From: Pomphorhynchus laevis
Taxonomy: Eukaryota; Acanthocephala; Palaeacanthocephala; Echinorhynchida; Pomphorhynchidae
Direction: 5' to 3'
DNA length: 64,000 nt
Assembly: GCA_012934845.2 (NCBI GenBank)
Contig: WNNJ02003241.1
Location: 124,001 to 188,000 of the forward strand
Shown: positions 54,441 to 64,000 of the stretch, piece after piece
Layout of the letters: each line of letters starts with the position of its first letter
How positions within the stretch are numbered: the first letter of the stretch is position 1
Made by a program: the position numbers and the translations under genes
The notes under the pieces: model-generated
What the model saw: the letters and a program-made list of their open reading frames with translations, nothing else
Told to the model about the DNA's origin: nothing
Database searches by the model: none

Positions 54441-54597
54441 GGAAGATGAAAAAACGAAGGAAAATTCTGTCATTTTTTATCTGAGTTGGTTATGACCTAC
54501 ATTTTTTTTCTTGCATGCTAAATTTTGGTGTATTTAATAAAGTCTTTATTATTATTGTATTTAAGCATAAGCCTTTATTCCGAATAGCAAGCGAATC
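54441..54597 (+). other. 3' end of the LINE-J2 arm and leader of the next copy
   Basis: It contains AATAAAGTCTTTATTATTATTG near 54537-54558, a likely 3' end with poly-A signal, then a short leader before the next ORF1. The near-identity to CAAAGTCTTTATTTTTAAC near 33204 suggests a shared 3' terminus. Confidence 0.4.
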
Positions 54598-55833
54598 ATG
54601 TGTGCAAAAGTGAATGCTAAAACGCTGTCTGAGCTTCAAAGCTTTACAACTTTTGGTGATTTTACAGCGGAATATGGGAGAAATGAACGATCTGGATCAA
54701 AGCTTTCGTCTACTGGAGACAATTCTAACCAGGTTAGTGAAGTTTCTTGTTTATTAAATGCAGATAAGGGGCTGCTACCCCCGATTCCAAAATTAGCTAA
54801 CCTTTGCATTATCAATTGAACAAAACCAATAGAGAAACACAATCTCTTCTCAACTTGTTTGCGAAAGTTTGCATCAATTCATCGAAACAAGGTGCTGTTC
54901 AATTCAGTGAAGATTTTGGACAATGCTGTAAGAGTTTTCATCCCAAATGCCTCTTTATTAAAGGGATACAACGATTAATTTGACAAGTACCTTTGGATTC
55001 TGGTTCCATAACGTTGAAACCCCTTCAATGCTCAGTTAAAATATCTAATTTTCCATTGTTTCAAACATAAGAATATTTGATAACCCTGAAAAAATTGTAT
55101 GGCCTTCACTCAATGAGGCAAGTCTTTGGTAAGGGGAGCGACCCCCTCCCAGTGCCTTTTGCAAATACTGTTCTTGATTCCAGTATGTTTCTTTCTAAAT
55201 TGTCAGCGAATCCTTTCCTGGGATTTAACCTAGGATTCACTCTAATATACGAAGACCGATTCACATTCCCCCACTGTTACAAGTGTTACGCCTGAGGCCA
55301 CTGGTACTCTACATGCAGCAAGGCCTTGTTATGCGGTGTTTGTGGTGTTGGGGATTGTCAGTATGCTTTAAAAGGTGAAAAATGTCAGCCCCCTCTCTTG
55401 CGCTAATTGTGAAGGGGAACATCCGGCTTGGTCAAGGCGCTGCAGAAGATTTAAAGAATATAAACAACTGTTTGTCAAGCCTAGAACCCCGATCAACTAC
55501 GTCTCTTCTGCTGGTCTACCAGTTGACCGGATGTCAAACTCTGACATCATTCAACTTCTTAATAACCAGATACGAGCTATTTTTTCGCAATTTCAAACAA
55601 TGATTAAACCTTTGCTATCCTCATTTGTAGGGACAACAGCTGCCCCCTTGCCTAACGAGCTTAACCCCCCCCACTCCAAGAAGATGGAGCTTCGACCAGA
55701 ACAGTCCGACTCCCCCCCCAAGGTGGGGAAGATGATCAAGGATAATAAGGCCTTACTGAGAAATAAAGATATTGCCCGGGGGCTCCGGCCCCGGATGGGG
55801 CTTGTGGCAAGGAGGCAACCCTTTTGCACCTAG
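54598..55833 (+). pseudogene. LINE-J2 third copy, ORF1, broken
   Basis: Three frames hold one protein: MCAKVNAKTLSELQ to LPPIPKLANLCI (54598-54815), VFGKGSDPLPVPFANTVLDS and NPFLGFNLGFTLI (55080-55260), then the knuckle region and C-terminus (CYKCYA and GHWYSTC broken by a stop, CGVCGVGDCQ, CEGEHPAWSRRC, 55265-55450) through to 55833. Two to three frameshifts and stops are present. The C-terminal part has a Pro-rich linker (TAAPLPNELNPPHSKK). Confidence 0.7.
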
Positions 55834-55875
55834 CTCTGTCTAGGTTGGCTTCCCACGTCCAACTGATCTGCCACA

Positions 55876-56325
55876 ATGGTGAGTAAACCTGAGCCATTTT
55901 CACAGAATATTCTTCAGTGGAATCCAGGAAGTGCTTCTGCCCTTAGACTTTTATCTCGTAGAGACGCATATGTTATAGTCCTTCAGGAGACGCGATCTAT
56001 CCGTCTCCCCCAGGACTTTACTCGATTTATCCCAAAGCAAATTTGTTCCCACTATGCATTGCACATAACCCCACCTCACTCCTCCTCTTCTCAAGGACTC
56101 TTGACCGTAGTTAAGTGCTCTTTAAGGTCCTCCCTCTTGCTAAATTACTCTTGTCCAGCCCTGTCTTGTTTGGTAGTTTTACTCGTTAAGAACGGTTAAG
56201 GCTTCAGTCTAGCCAACGTCTACATTCGTCCAGGTGAGATTAACAAGAACCGTGACCTCATGGATAGTATTATCGATAGCGACTATAACATAGTATTAGG
56301 TGACTTCAACGACAGAACTTGTCGT
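55876..56325 (+). pseudogene. LINE-J2 third copy, ORF2 N-terminus, cut off by a minisatellite
   Basis: It reads SKPEPFSQNILQWNPGSASA, LQETRSIRLPQDF, a stop after VLLVKNG (near 56199), then LANVYIRPGEINKNRDLMDS and VLGDFNDRTCR, where the 18-bp array begins. This is the first 150 residues of the endonuclease domain. The rest of the endonuclease and the whole RT are missing; the tandem array and then LINE-D follow. Confidence 0.75.
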
Positions 56326-57068
56326 CCAGATAGTTCCTGCGTTCCAGATAGTTTCTGCGTTCCAGATAGTTCCTGCGTTGCAGATAGTTCCTGCGTTGCA
56401 GATAGTTCCTGCGTTCCAGATAGTTCCTGTGTTCCAGATAGTTTCTGCGTTCCAGATAGTTCCTGTGTTCCAGATAGTTCCTGCGTTGCAGATAGTTCCT
56501 GCGTTGCAGATAGTTCCTGCGTTGCAGATAGTTCCTGCGTTGCAGATAGTTCCTGCGTTGCAGATAGTTCCTGCGTTGCAGATAGTTCCTGCGTTGCAGA
56601 TAGTTCCTGCGTTGCAGATAGTTCCTGCGTTGCAGATAGTTCCTGCGTTGCAGATAGTTCCTGCGTTGCAGATAGTTCCTGCGTTGAACAACGCAGAACT
56701 ACCTGCGTTGCAGATAGTTTCTGCGTTGCAGATAGTTTCTGCGTTCCAGATAGTTTCTGCGTTCCAGATAGTTTCTGCGTTCCAGATAGTTTCTGCGTTC
56801 CAGATAGTTTCTGCGTTCCAGATAGTTTCTGCGTTCCAGATAGTTTCTGCGTTCCAGATAGTTTCTGCGTTCCAGATAGTTTCTGCGTTCCAGATAGTTT
56901 CTGCGTTCCAGATAGTTTCTGCGTTCCAGATAGTTTCTGCGTTCCAGATAGTTTCTGCGTTCCAGATAGTTTCTGCGTTCCAGATAGTTTCTGCGTTCCA
57001 GATAGTTTCTGCGTTCCAGATAGTTTCTGCGTTCCAGATAGTTTCTGCGTTCCAGATAGTTTCTGCGT
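56326..57068. repeat. 18-bp minisatellite, about 41 units
   Basis: Unit types are GTTGCAGATAGTTCCTGC and GTTCCAGATAGTTTCTGC. The first units are mixed, 56480-56680 is almost purely the GCA..TCC type, and from about 56730 to 57068 almost purely the CCA..TTC type. The switch is marked by an irregular unit (56672-56712) with a small palindrome (CTGCGTTG AA CAACGCAG). Because the unit is six codons long and free of stops in several frames, long open frames of 270-300 codons appear on both strands. They are not genes. Confidence 0.95.
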
Positions 57069-57160
57069 CGCCTCGCTTCGCTCGGCGACGACTTATTTTT
57101 ATCTTATACACACGATTATGGCTGGAAGAATGCTAGTTTTTCCCTTCGTTTCGTTCGCGT
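57069..57160. other. Junction with a GC-rich hairpin
   Basis: GTCGCC (near 57067-57072) and GGCGAC (near 57084-57089) can form a 6-bp stem around TCGCTTCGCTC. The following sequence up to 57160 is unassigned and separates the array from LINE-D. Confidence 0.5.
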
Positions 57161-57295
57161 AAAAATAATTGAACAAGTGTTCCTGATATTGAAGAATTAT
57201 TAACCGAAATATTCGAAATTTTGTTGACTTGTTCGAATTTGCTGACGTAATTTGTATTTTTTGTTTTCCTTTTTCGTTTTTTATATACAGGATCG

Positions 57296-58747
57296 ATGGT
57301 AGGACGCAAGAGTAAGTATTTCAATAAGTGTACGCCTTCTGACGATGCGAATATAGTGACCATGTTACCACAATTGAAACAAGTAGAGCTTAAAAATGAA
57401 TGTAAAAAGCGTGGTATTACATGTGTAGGTTCTAAAGAGATGATATCACGTATACGAAACTTTATTAAACAAAACACACCGAATCTATGTGGTCCACGTA
57501 ATGAATCAGGTAATTCGGTTCAGTTTAATACTTCATCAATTTGTAAAAATTCATCTGGTTGTAAAAGTTTCTTAGGTTGCGGAGAGGATAGAGATGCAAG
57601 TTTTACCAAGGAAGATACTCAATCAAAATCGACACAAACCACGACGTCATCTTTGTCATCCAACATAGTGATGTTACCTTGTACTTGTCCTGATTGTAGT
57701 GTTATTACTCCTGTTCATTATTCATGTAAGTCACTGAATTTCGACAGGCAGCATATATTTTGTACTGTTTGCCTACATAATTTATTGTTAACTATTTCAA
57801 ATCGTCTGTCAGAATTCAAAGAATGTGCAGCGAAACGTAATTATCATGTCAACGAATCTCAAGCTATTTTTAATCGACCGTACAGTGATAATAAAATGGG
57901 CGTTTATGAGGACACGGATACAATTCTAATAAATGATTCAAACACTGTTCACTATTCGAATGACAAAGAAGACTTATCATTGAATTTACATAGAAGTAGT
58001 ATTACCAATTTCAATAGTAATGATATTCTTCCAGCTTTAACACCTTCCCGGATTAGTATTATTCGTCAAACTTTAAATGCGAGCAAAAACTTAACGATAA
58101 GTATTTCACCAGATACCTTTAAAGGTAACTCCAATAGTAGCACAGGTTACAATAGTAAATCAGAATTATTCATAAACACAGGCGATGAATCATTCTCAAT
58201 GTCCAACGAAATTATTAACCATAGCAAATGTGTAACTTATAATGCAGCACGTGATAATAAGGCGATCCGAAATAGAAAAAGGTATGCATCAAGATATCGG
58301 TGTTTGATCTTGACTAATATTCCAGAATCTGATGGGAATTCCGCTAACCTTAAATTAGATAGTGATTTATCAGCAATTCGGACTTTGCTTTCTAAGATAT
58401 TTCATAAATACGAATTAGCCATAATAAAGGAACTGAAAGTTCTGGGAGTGTTTAGATTGGGTAAAAGCATGGAAATCAATAAAAATCAATATCCACGATT
58501 GTTAAAAATTGTACTTCAGTCTAGTTATCATGCCAAATGCATTTGGATTCGTAGATTTAGAATTACTAGCAATATAAGAATACATAAGGATCTTAGCCAT
58601 GAAGAACGAATACAATTAAAATCGGCTAAATCTAAAATCGATTTCGATACAACTACATCGAAGGCTGAAAATTTTCGACATGTGAGACACCGACAAGTAT
58701 TATGGTGGGATCCGGTGCTTCTCACTTCTCTTTTACAGAATCAATAG
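57296..58747 (+). CDS. LINE-D ORF1 with N-terminal SAP-like motif and CR1-type RNA-binding domain
   Basis: 483 residues, uninterrupted. Residues 22-60 (MLPQLKQVELKNECKKRGI, then GSKEMISRIRNFI) fit the SAP motif, a helix-turn-helix that binds AT-rich DNA. Residues 120-165 hold a Cys/His cluster (CTCPDCSVITPVHYSC, then IFCTVCLHNLL), similar in spacing to the PHD-like finger of CR1 ORF1 proteins. The middle is Ser/Asn-rich. Residues about 340-470 are the conserved ORF1 domain: CLILTNIPESDGN, LKVLGVFRLGKS, YPRLLKIVLQSS and IRIHKDLSHEERIQLK. In LINEs this protein chaperones the element RNA. SAP in this position is, to my knowledge, unusual. Confidence 0.8.
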   Translation: MVGRKSKYFNKCTPSDDANIVTMLPQLKQVELKNECKKRGITCVGSKEMISRIRNFIKQNTPNLCGPRNESGNSVQFNTSSICKNSSGCKSFLGCGEDRDASFTKEDTQSKSTQTTTSSLSSNIVMLPCTCPDCSVITPVHYSCKSLNFDRQHIFCTVCLHNLLLTISNRLSEFKECAAKRNYHVNESQAIFNRPYSDNKMGVYEDTDTILINDSNTVHYSNDKEDLSLNLHRSSITNFNSNDILPALTPSRISIIRQTLNASKNLTISISPDTFKGNSNSSTGYNSKSELFINTGDESFSMSNEIINHSKCVTYNAARDNKAIRNRKRYASRYRCLILTNIPESDGNSANLKLDSDLSAIRTLLSKIFHKYELAIIKELKVLGVFRLGKSMEINKNQYPRLLKIVLQSSYHAKCIWIRRFRITSNIRIHKDLSHEERIQLKSAKSKIDFDTTTSKAENFRHVRHRQVLWWDPVLLTSLLQNQ

Positions 58748-61400
58748 TATCTCCACCACAAGTAACCACGTCAAAATTTACTTATCCTACTATGTTTTAT
58801 TGCAATGCTAATCGTCTGTATAACAAAATGGATAAAATTTCATTAATTATTAACAACAGCGAACCCGTGGATATTGCTTTAATAACTGAAAGCTGGTTCT
58901 CATAACATATAATAGATAATATGAACATAACAGGTTACAAATTGTTTTCGGTGAATCGCCTGGATTGAGAAGGAGGTGGTGTGTGCTTACATAAGACATA
59001 ATTCAGATTGTGAAGTTACAGAGACATCTAGATTTATGTCCACTTATTTCGAATATTTAATTCTTTCGTTTTCAAAAGAATTTAAAAATCGGAAATTTTC
59101 CTGTACAATTATGCTGGCTTATCACCCACCGAACACCGATTCGCAAGCAGCTCAACAAAAATTGGAGACGATTATAGATAATATAATATGCTCCAGCAAA
59201 TATCTAATGGTATTAGGCGATTTTAATAGGATTCCACTTGATTCATATGCTTGTCATCACGGATTATTACAGTTAGTTAAATTTAACACTCGAAACAACG
59301 CAATCTTGGATAAAATCTTCACAAATATAGAACATTACTATAATTAGGTTATAAAATGTTCACCGCTAGGCAATTCAGACCATTGTGTGATACGTATTGG
59401 AAATAATTACAAAATAGAGCGTTTCGAAGTTCGCAAATTAACTCTTTGGGATAAACGAGCGAACAACTTAATTAACTTAAGGAATAATGTAAGCGAATAA
59501 ACAATCAGCATCTCAAATTGGACTTGTGAAAATTTTGACTTTATCAACAATAAACTTAATGACTACTTCCCTAGTTCTATTCCATGTAAAAAAGTACGTA
59601 TAAATTCAAGAGATCCAACGTGGATCACACCACTGATCAAGGAATTGCAGAAGCGAAAAGACCGAGCTTACCGGAGTGGCAATTCTGAAATGTACAAACG
59701 AATTAACAATAGACTATCAAATCTAATACCTATAGCAAAATCGTGCTGGTTTAAAAGCAATTATACATAAATCGTTGTGGTTCTCTATGGAAAGGAGTTA
59801 ATGCAATTAGAAAGCAGTTTGATAAAGTCACGAATGAAAGACTTAAAGCGACAGTCAACCTTATCAATTCTAAGTTAACAAATGGAATCTTAACAGAGCG
59901 TAATAACAGCTTACTCATCGCATTCGATGATAATATTTCCAACTTTAATCAATTTATGGACACAATTTCACCGCTGGAAGTACACTCGACAATATTAAAG
60001 ATAAGGAAAAACAAATCATGTGAACCGGGTATGCCTATATAGGCTCTACATGAATTAACTGATTTATTAGCAGAACCTCTTTCAATTATGTTTACCTCCA
60101 TATTCAGAATGGGAATTGTTCCAAGTTGCTTAAACCAGTCTATGGTTCGCTTGATGCCCAAAGACAAATTACCTATCACAATCGACAATTTTAGGCCCAT
60201 AAGTCTAGTACCGGCTATAGCAAAAGTCCAGAGATGTGTTTTAAAAAGAGATTCTTGGATAAATACATAAATACGGTATCCAACTCTCAATTTGCTTTCA
60301 AACCTAACAGCAGTGCTACGAACGCCCTTGTCGCGATTAATGAACGAATGCTAAAAGAAGTTGACTCATCAAGCTGTCCCGTAGTACAAATTATTCAGAT
60401 CGATAATTCAAAAGCCTTCGATTGTGTTAATCATCACATTTTAATCAACAAGTTAGTTAAAAACAACTTCCCATACTGGTAGATAGCCTTTATTTCATCA
60501 TATTCACTAGATAGAACTCAACGTGTAGGTTACAAAGAGATAGTTTCAGAGAATTATACAATGTCAATCGGAGTACCTCAAGGAAGCGCGTTATCGCCGT
60601 TTTTATTCGCCGTCTACGTTGATGATTGTTATTGTATTCTGCAATTCAGCGTATGTGTGAAATTCGCTGATGACATCTCCATAATTGTAAGTTCGTCGAA
60701 CTTCTTAAATTCTAATAGAGACGTTAAGCTAGAGTTGGACAATCTGATTAAATGGACTGGTCTAAATCTATTGAGCTTAAACAGATCAAAATCAAAAATT
60801 ATGCATATTAACCTAAAGAGTCGACATAGCCCATCGATAGTCGATCATGAGCTGAAACGTGTTAATAGTCTTTGAATACTAGGCGTTAATTTTACCGCCA
60901 ACCTGTCTTGGTCTCTTCATATTAATGAGGTCGTCAGAAAATGCAGTAGTCGACTTTATCTGCTAAGGCGCATTTTGGCATTAGGAGCCTCTCCCACTCA
61001 TTTAGAGGTTGTATATATTGCATTAGTAAGATCATTACTAGTTTATGGATACCCCTTTTTTGTAATGTAGCCTCACGAGACCTTCAAAAAATGTTAAAAA
61101 TTCATAGGTTCGCAGAGCGCATTTGTAGAAAAAAAAATTAGTCACTCTCGCGTAAGTTTTAAACATGGCGTTTACCAAACTCGCTCGTAATATAGAGTTC
61201 ATATCCCAATTATTTGAACTTTGTTTCGGGCATACTAACTGTACTAAACAGTAAGTATGGTCATAAAAAGTTTGGCTTGAAAGCACCTCGAATCGAAAAG
61301 TTTTGATATTCGTTCCTATTCAAAGCTGTTAGATCATTAGAAGAGCATAGTCGAAAATCCAGAAGGTTGTAAATTGGCAATCTCCACAGCTCAGTAAAAC
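58702..61400 (+). pseudogene. LINE-D ORF2: endonuclease and RT, broken
   Basis: Endonuclease: YCNANRLYNKMDKISLIINN and DIALITESWFS (58800-58900), YLMVLGDFNRIPLD (59205-59245) and SDHCVIRIG (59370-59400). RT: PKDKLPITIDNFRPISLVPA (60155-60215), IDNSKAFDCVNHHIL (60400-60440), GVPQGSALSPFLFAVYVDD (60570-60625) and VKFADDISII (60660-60690). Motif A has DNSKAFD in place of DLSKAFD. At least eight stops or shifts are present (for instance after WFS near 58905 and after FPYW at 60481). The C-terminal part to about 61400 is readable only in pieces (CSSRLYLLRRILALG). Confidence 0.78.
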
Positions 61401-61440
61401 AATTTTTCTTGATTAGTGTTTATCCTACCTTTTCACAGCT

Positions 61441-62690
61441 GCAAATGATCCTTATTATTATATATTTTTTTATTTTTTATTTTTTATCAAATTTAAAGAA
61501 GTTGTACACAAATTAAGCAGAGATAGTTGCTTGTTTGTATTTTATAACATGTTCACTTTTATTTAATAAAGAATCAATCAAAGCATATAATAATTTCAAA
61601 GTAAGTTTAATGGATTTTTTATTTTTCTTATAATGTAGAATAATAATTATTATTTTGATATAAATATAATATTTATATCAAATATAATATTTATAATATT
61701 TATTTTTTCATTTAATTGTTTGAAAATTCGCTGAAAAATAAAGTATACCTCTGTCAGTATTTCTGACAGAGCTTAATATCATATAAAATGCGTAGACTCA
61801 GTTATCTGGTATGATTTGTCAACGTCATTTCATTATGACAGCAAACCCAATTGATACTATATCAATATATATTGAATCCAATATATATAGAATAAGATAC
61901 ACTAAATAATCATATTTCATTAAAGGAAATAAGTCATTAGCGCGTATTTGGCCCCGGTGCTATGTTCATCTTTATGACCCCTAATCCCTATTCTTCAACA
62001 TCGTCTGTTATTTATTAATCAATTCATAAACATTGACCTTTATTTAAAATTTTAAATTTTAACTTGATTTAATAATGAACTGTATAAAATCTTATATAAT
62101 TATTTGTTATTTATCTTTATTTTTATTTATATATCATATAAAATGGTTATCTGATTTGTTCTAATGGCATAGCGGACCGATGAATAAATATAATAAAAAT
62201 AATATAATAATTGCCAATTAATACAATAATTTCAAAGTAAGTTTAATGGATTTTTTATTTTTCTTATAATGTAGAATAATAATTATTATTTTGATATAAA
62301 TATTATATTTATATTAAATATAATATTTATTTTTTTCACTTCATTGTTTGAAAATTCGCAGAAAAATAAAGTATACCTCTGTCAGTATTTCTGAGTAGAA
62401 CAATACAGTTCAGACAACTGAGTCTACGTATCTTATACAATATATAAATAAAAATAATTATAATTATATAATTATTTAAATTTTATATTTATTTTTAATG
62501 TAGTTATACACAGTATTGTATGGCAGATCTGATTTAGTGTAAATTCTGATGATATCTAGTCCTTATTCTAATGCATCGTATATTATTTATTAGTAAATTC
62601 ATAAAAATTGATTTTTATTTTAAATTTTAATTGACTTAATCGTCATATAAATATAAATTCTATGAAATCTTAAAAATAATTATAAATTCT
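61441..62690. repeat. AT-rich block with a PLE-A tail between two direct repeats
   Basis: Bases 61585-61775 and 62226-62395 are direct copies (AATTTCAAAGTAAGTTTAATG, AAAATAAAGTATACCTCTGT). Between them lies a plus-strand PLE-A tail with a terminal motif near 61785-61800, followed by TGGCCCCGGTGCTATG and TCTGTTATTTATTA. After the second copy there is an inverted terminal motif near 62408 (CAACTGAGTCTACGTA) and tail-like sequence to about 62660. There is no coding sequence. Confidence 0.6.
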
Positions 62691-64000
62691 TTAACGATCA
62701 TTCTTTCATACTCAATTCTTTCACAATCATCTACTTCTTGTAATATAAATCCTGATGAATTCTCTTCTTATCTACAAACTAAGCTTTCTAATTTACTTTC
62801 CCTACTACCCACAGCCCCCTTGTATCCTCGCTTCTCTTTAAATTCTTCCCTCCCAGAGCTATTCCACCTTCTTCCCGTTTCGTCTGATGAAGTTTCTTCG
62901 GTTATGCTGTCATTACCTAATAAAAACTCTCATTCTGACCCAATCCCACTCACTTGCTTAAAAATATCTGCTCCTTTATCTTACCCTTCCTAACCACATT
63001 GTTCAACTCGTCCATCCGTAGCCGTACATTTTATTCCATCCGGAAATGCGCCACTGTTCGTCCTCTCATCAAAAAGCAATCTCTCGACTCCTCACTACCA
63101 TCTTCGTACCGTCCTATTTTACTTCTCCCAACCCTCTCTAAACTCCTTGAGCGTCTTGTTCTTAAGCAAGTTAATACATATCTCTATTTCTTTAACTTAT
63201 TTCCTCCCTTCCAAGCCGCTTTTCGCTCTAATCGCTCTACTGAAATTGCCTGTCTTAAAGTTTATAATGACTTACTCATCTCGCGCGATCATAAATTATG
63301 TAGTGTCATAGTTTCTCTTGATCTATCGTATGCTTTTGACATCGTCGATCACTCGATTCTTCTATATCGCCTTCGTCATGATTATGGCTTCTCTTTACCC
63401 ACTGTATCATGGTTTTCTTCATATCTATCAAACCGTACATTTCGCGACTATTCTAACTCTTCTCTCTCCCATCCTTCATCCATCCCGACCGGTGTTCCAC
63501 AAGGCTCCGTATTAGGCCCTATGCTTTTCTCTCTTCTTCTCAGTGACTTGTCTTCGATTTCTCATACATTTAACTTCCATGTTATGCAATATGCTGATGA
63601 CATTCTCATCTATGCTCACGCACCTGCTTATCGTATTCATGATCTTAGTGTTTCTGTTTCCAGCTGTCTTGTCTCAATTTCCAATCATCTTTCTTCCCTT
63701 CGCCTTTCTCTGAATCCTGATAAATCTAAAATTATGTGGATCCTACCTCGACGCTTCGGCATAGAACCTCCTTCCATATCATTAAATTCTACAATTCTTC
63801 CTATCGTTGATAATCTCGTTTTCCTAGGCTTTCATTTCGACAACCGAGTTTAACTTAAACCTTTCGTTAGTGATAAAGTACGCTCATCTACCTTGATACT
63901 CCGCAATCTCCGTCAAGTTCGTAGATTGATCGATTTCCCTTCGTGTATGACTCTCATATCTTCTCTTCTTTTCTCAAGACTTGATTACTGTCTTAGTCTA
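62691..64000 (+). mobile_element. LINE-C copy 4 (CR1/L2-like), continues beyond the window
   Basis: It begins inside the linker between endonuclease and RT (NINPDEFSSYLQTKLSNLLS near 62740) and is the best-preserved LINE-C copy. After the RT frame, the same frame reads past a TAA (63851-63853) into LKPFVSDKVRSSTLILRNLR and FPSCMTLISSLLFSRLDYCL up to the window end, which is normal C-terminal sequence of the family. Confidence 0.8.
62954..63853 (+). pseudogene. LINE-C copy 4 reverse transcriptase domain
   Basis: 299 residues open. RT motifs: SYRPILLLPTLSKLLERLVL (52-71), QAAFRSNRSTEIACLKVYND, motif A VSLDLSYAFDIVDHSIL (near 125-140), motif B TGVPQGSVLGPMLFSLLLSD (near 179-198), motif C QYADDILIYA (near 213-222), and LRLSLNPDKSKIMWI. 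One in-frame TAA ends it, and a frame change near 62950 separates it from its upstream part. It is therefore not functional as it stands. It serves as the reference for the other LINE-C copies. Confidence 0.85.

Larger units (their letters stand above)
57160..61440 (+). mobile_element. LINE-D: CR1-like non-LTR retrotransposon, ORF1 intact and ORF2 broken
   Basis: The leader runs from about 57160. ORF1 (57296-58747) overlaps the start of ORF2 (58702) by 46 bases, a layout known in CR1-type elements. ORF2 has endonuclease and RT. The 3' end is probably the T- and A-rich run near 61450-61490. No flanking duplication was identified. It directly follows the LINE-J2/minisatellite block. Confidence 0.75.

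Noticed and set aside
56260-57162. Long overlapping open frames of 270-300 codons on both strands
   Set aside because: They are produced by an 18-bp tandem array without stops in several frames; the peptides are monotonous repeats and start or end in unrelated sequence.

Overview
The window is nuclear DNA of an animal, most likely a small invertebrate with a compact, strongly AT-rich genome. Three conserved host enzymes or regulators are intact and uninterrupted: galactose-1-phosphate uridylyltransferase (34556-35611, +), deoxyhypusine synthase (37399-38481, +) and a divergent TLDc-domain protein (43380-44555, -). Each has an AATAAA within about 140 nt of its stop. Two degraded or partial host-like coding tracts contain canonical GT-AG introns of only 48 and 49 nt (6868-6915 and 42630-42678), so very short introns are probably the norm. 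I cannot name the species. No rRNA, tRNA or CRISPR was found.

Most of the rest is retroelements and their debris, and I use my own family labels. PLE-A is a Penelope-like or related RT family with a YIDD active site. One long RT frame lies at 46217-47614, a copy of the 5' coding part at 22080-23320, and many short 3' tails end in a shared terminal motif (TACGTAGACTCAGTTAGCTG). PLE-B (40850-42055, -) is a second Penelope lineage with RT and a GIY-YIG endonuclease. LINE-J is jockey/I-like with APE endonuclease, RT and a CCHC-knuckle ORF1: an intact copy at 7906-11592 (-), a broken one at 26200-30709 (-), a head-to-head pair at 48590-54440 and a third copy at 54560-57080 interrupted by an 18-bp minisatellite. 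LINE-C is CR1/L2-like (19100-21960, 23430-26200, 32240-33150, 62690-64000+). LINE-D is CR1-like (57160-61440) and its intact ORF1 starts with a SAP-like motif. LINE-R (13016-15409, -) has a YLDD RT and a C-terminal restriction-like endonuclease. rpt360 is a repeat of about 364 bp found beside LINE-R and PLE-A.

Layout: 1-7600 is PLE-A tails and AT-rich spacer with one two-exon coding tract; 7600-16000 holds the intact LINE-J, a host-like minus-strand tract, LINE-R and rpt360; 16000-34000 is a graveyard of LINE-C, LINE-J and PLE-A with one possible terminal exon at 31346-31618; 34500-44700 is the host-gene island with PLE-A tails packed between the genes; 45400-64000 is again mostly retroelements.

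The most striking signal is a complete hammerhead ribozyme core at 40091-40134 (+), inside a two-copy tandem repeat of about 463 bp that lies next to PLE-B. Hammerheads are known from Penelope-like element terminal repeats, but here it is on the strand opposite to the PLE-B coding strand, and the second tandem copy has lost it. A second theme is the number of short, often perfect, fold-back palindromes (arms 9-22 bp, loops 4-9 nt) scattered through unrelated sequence, several at element junctions.
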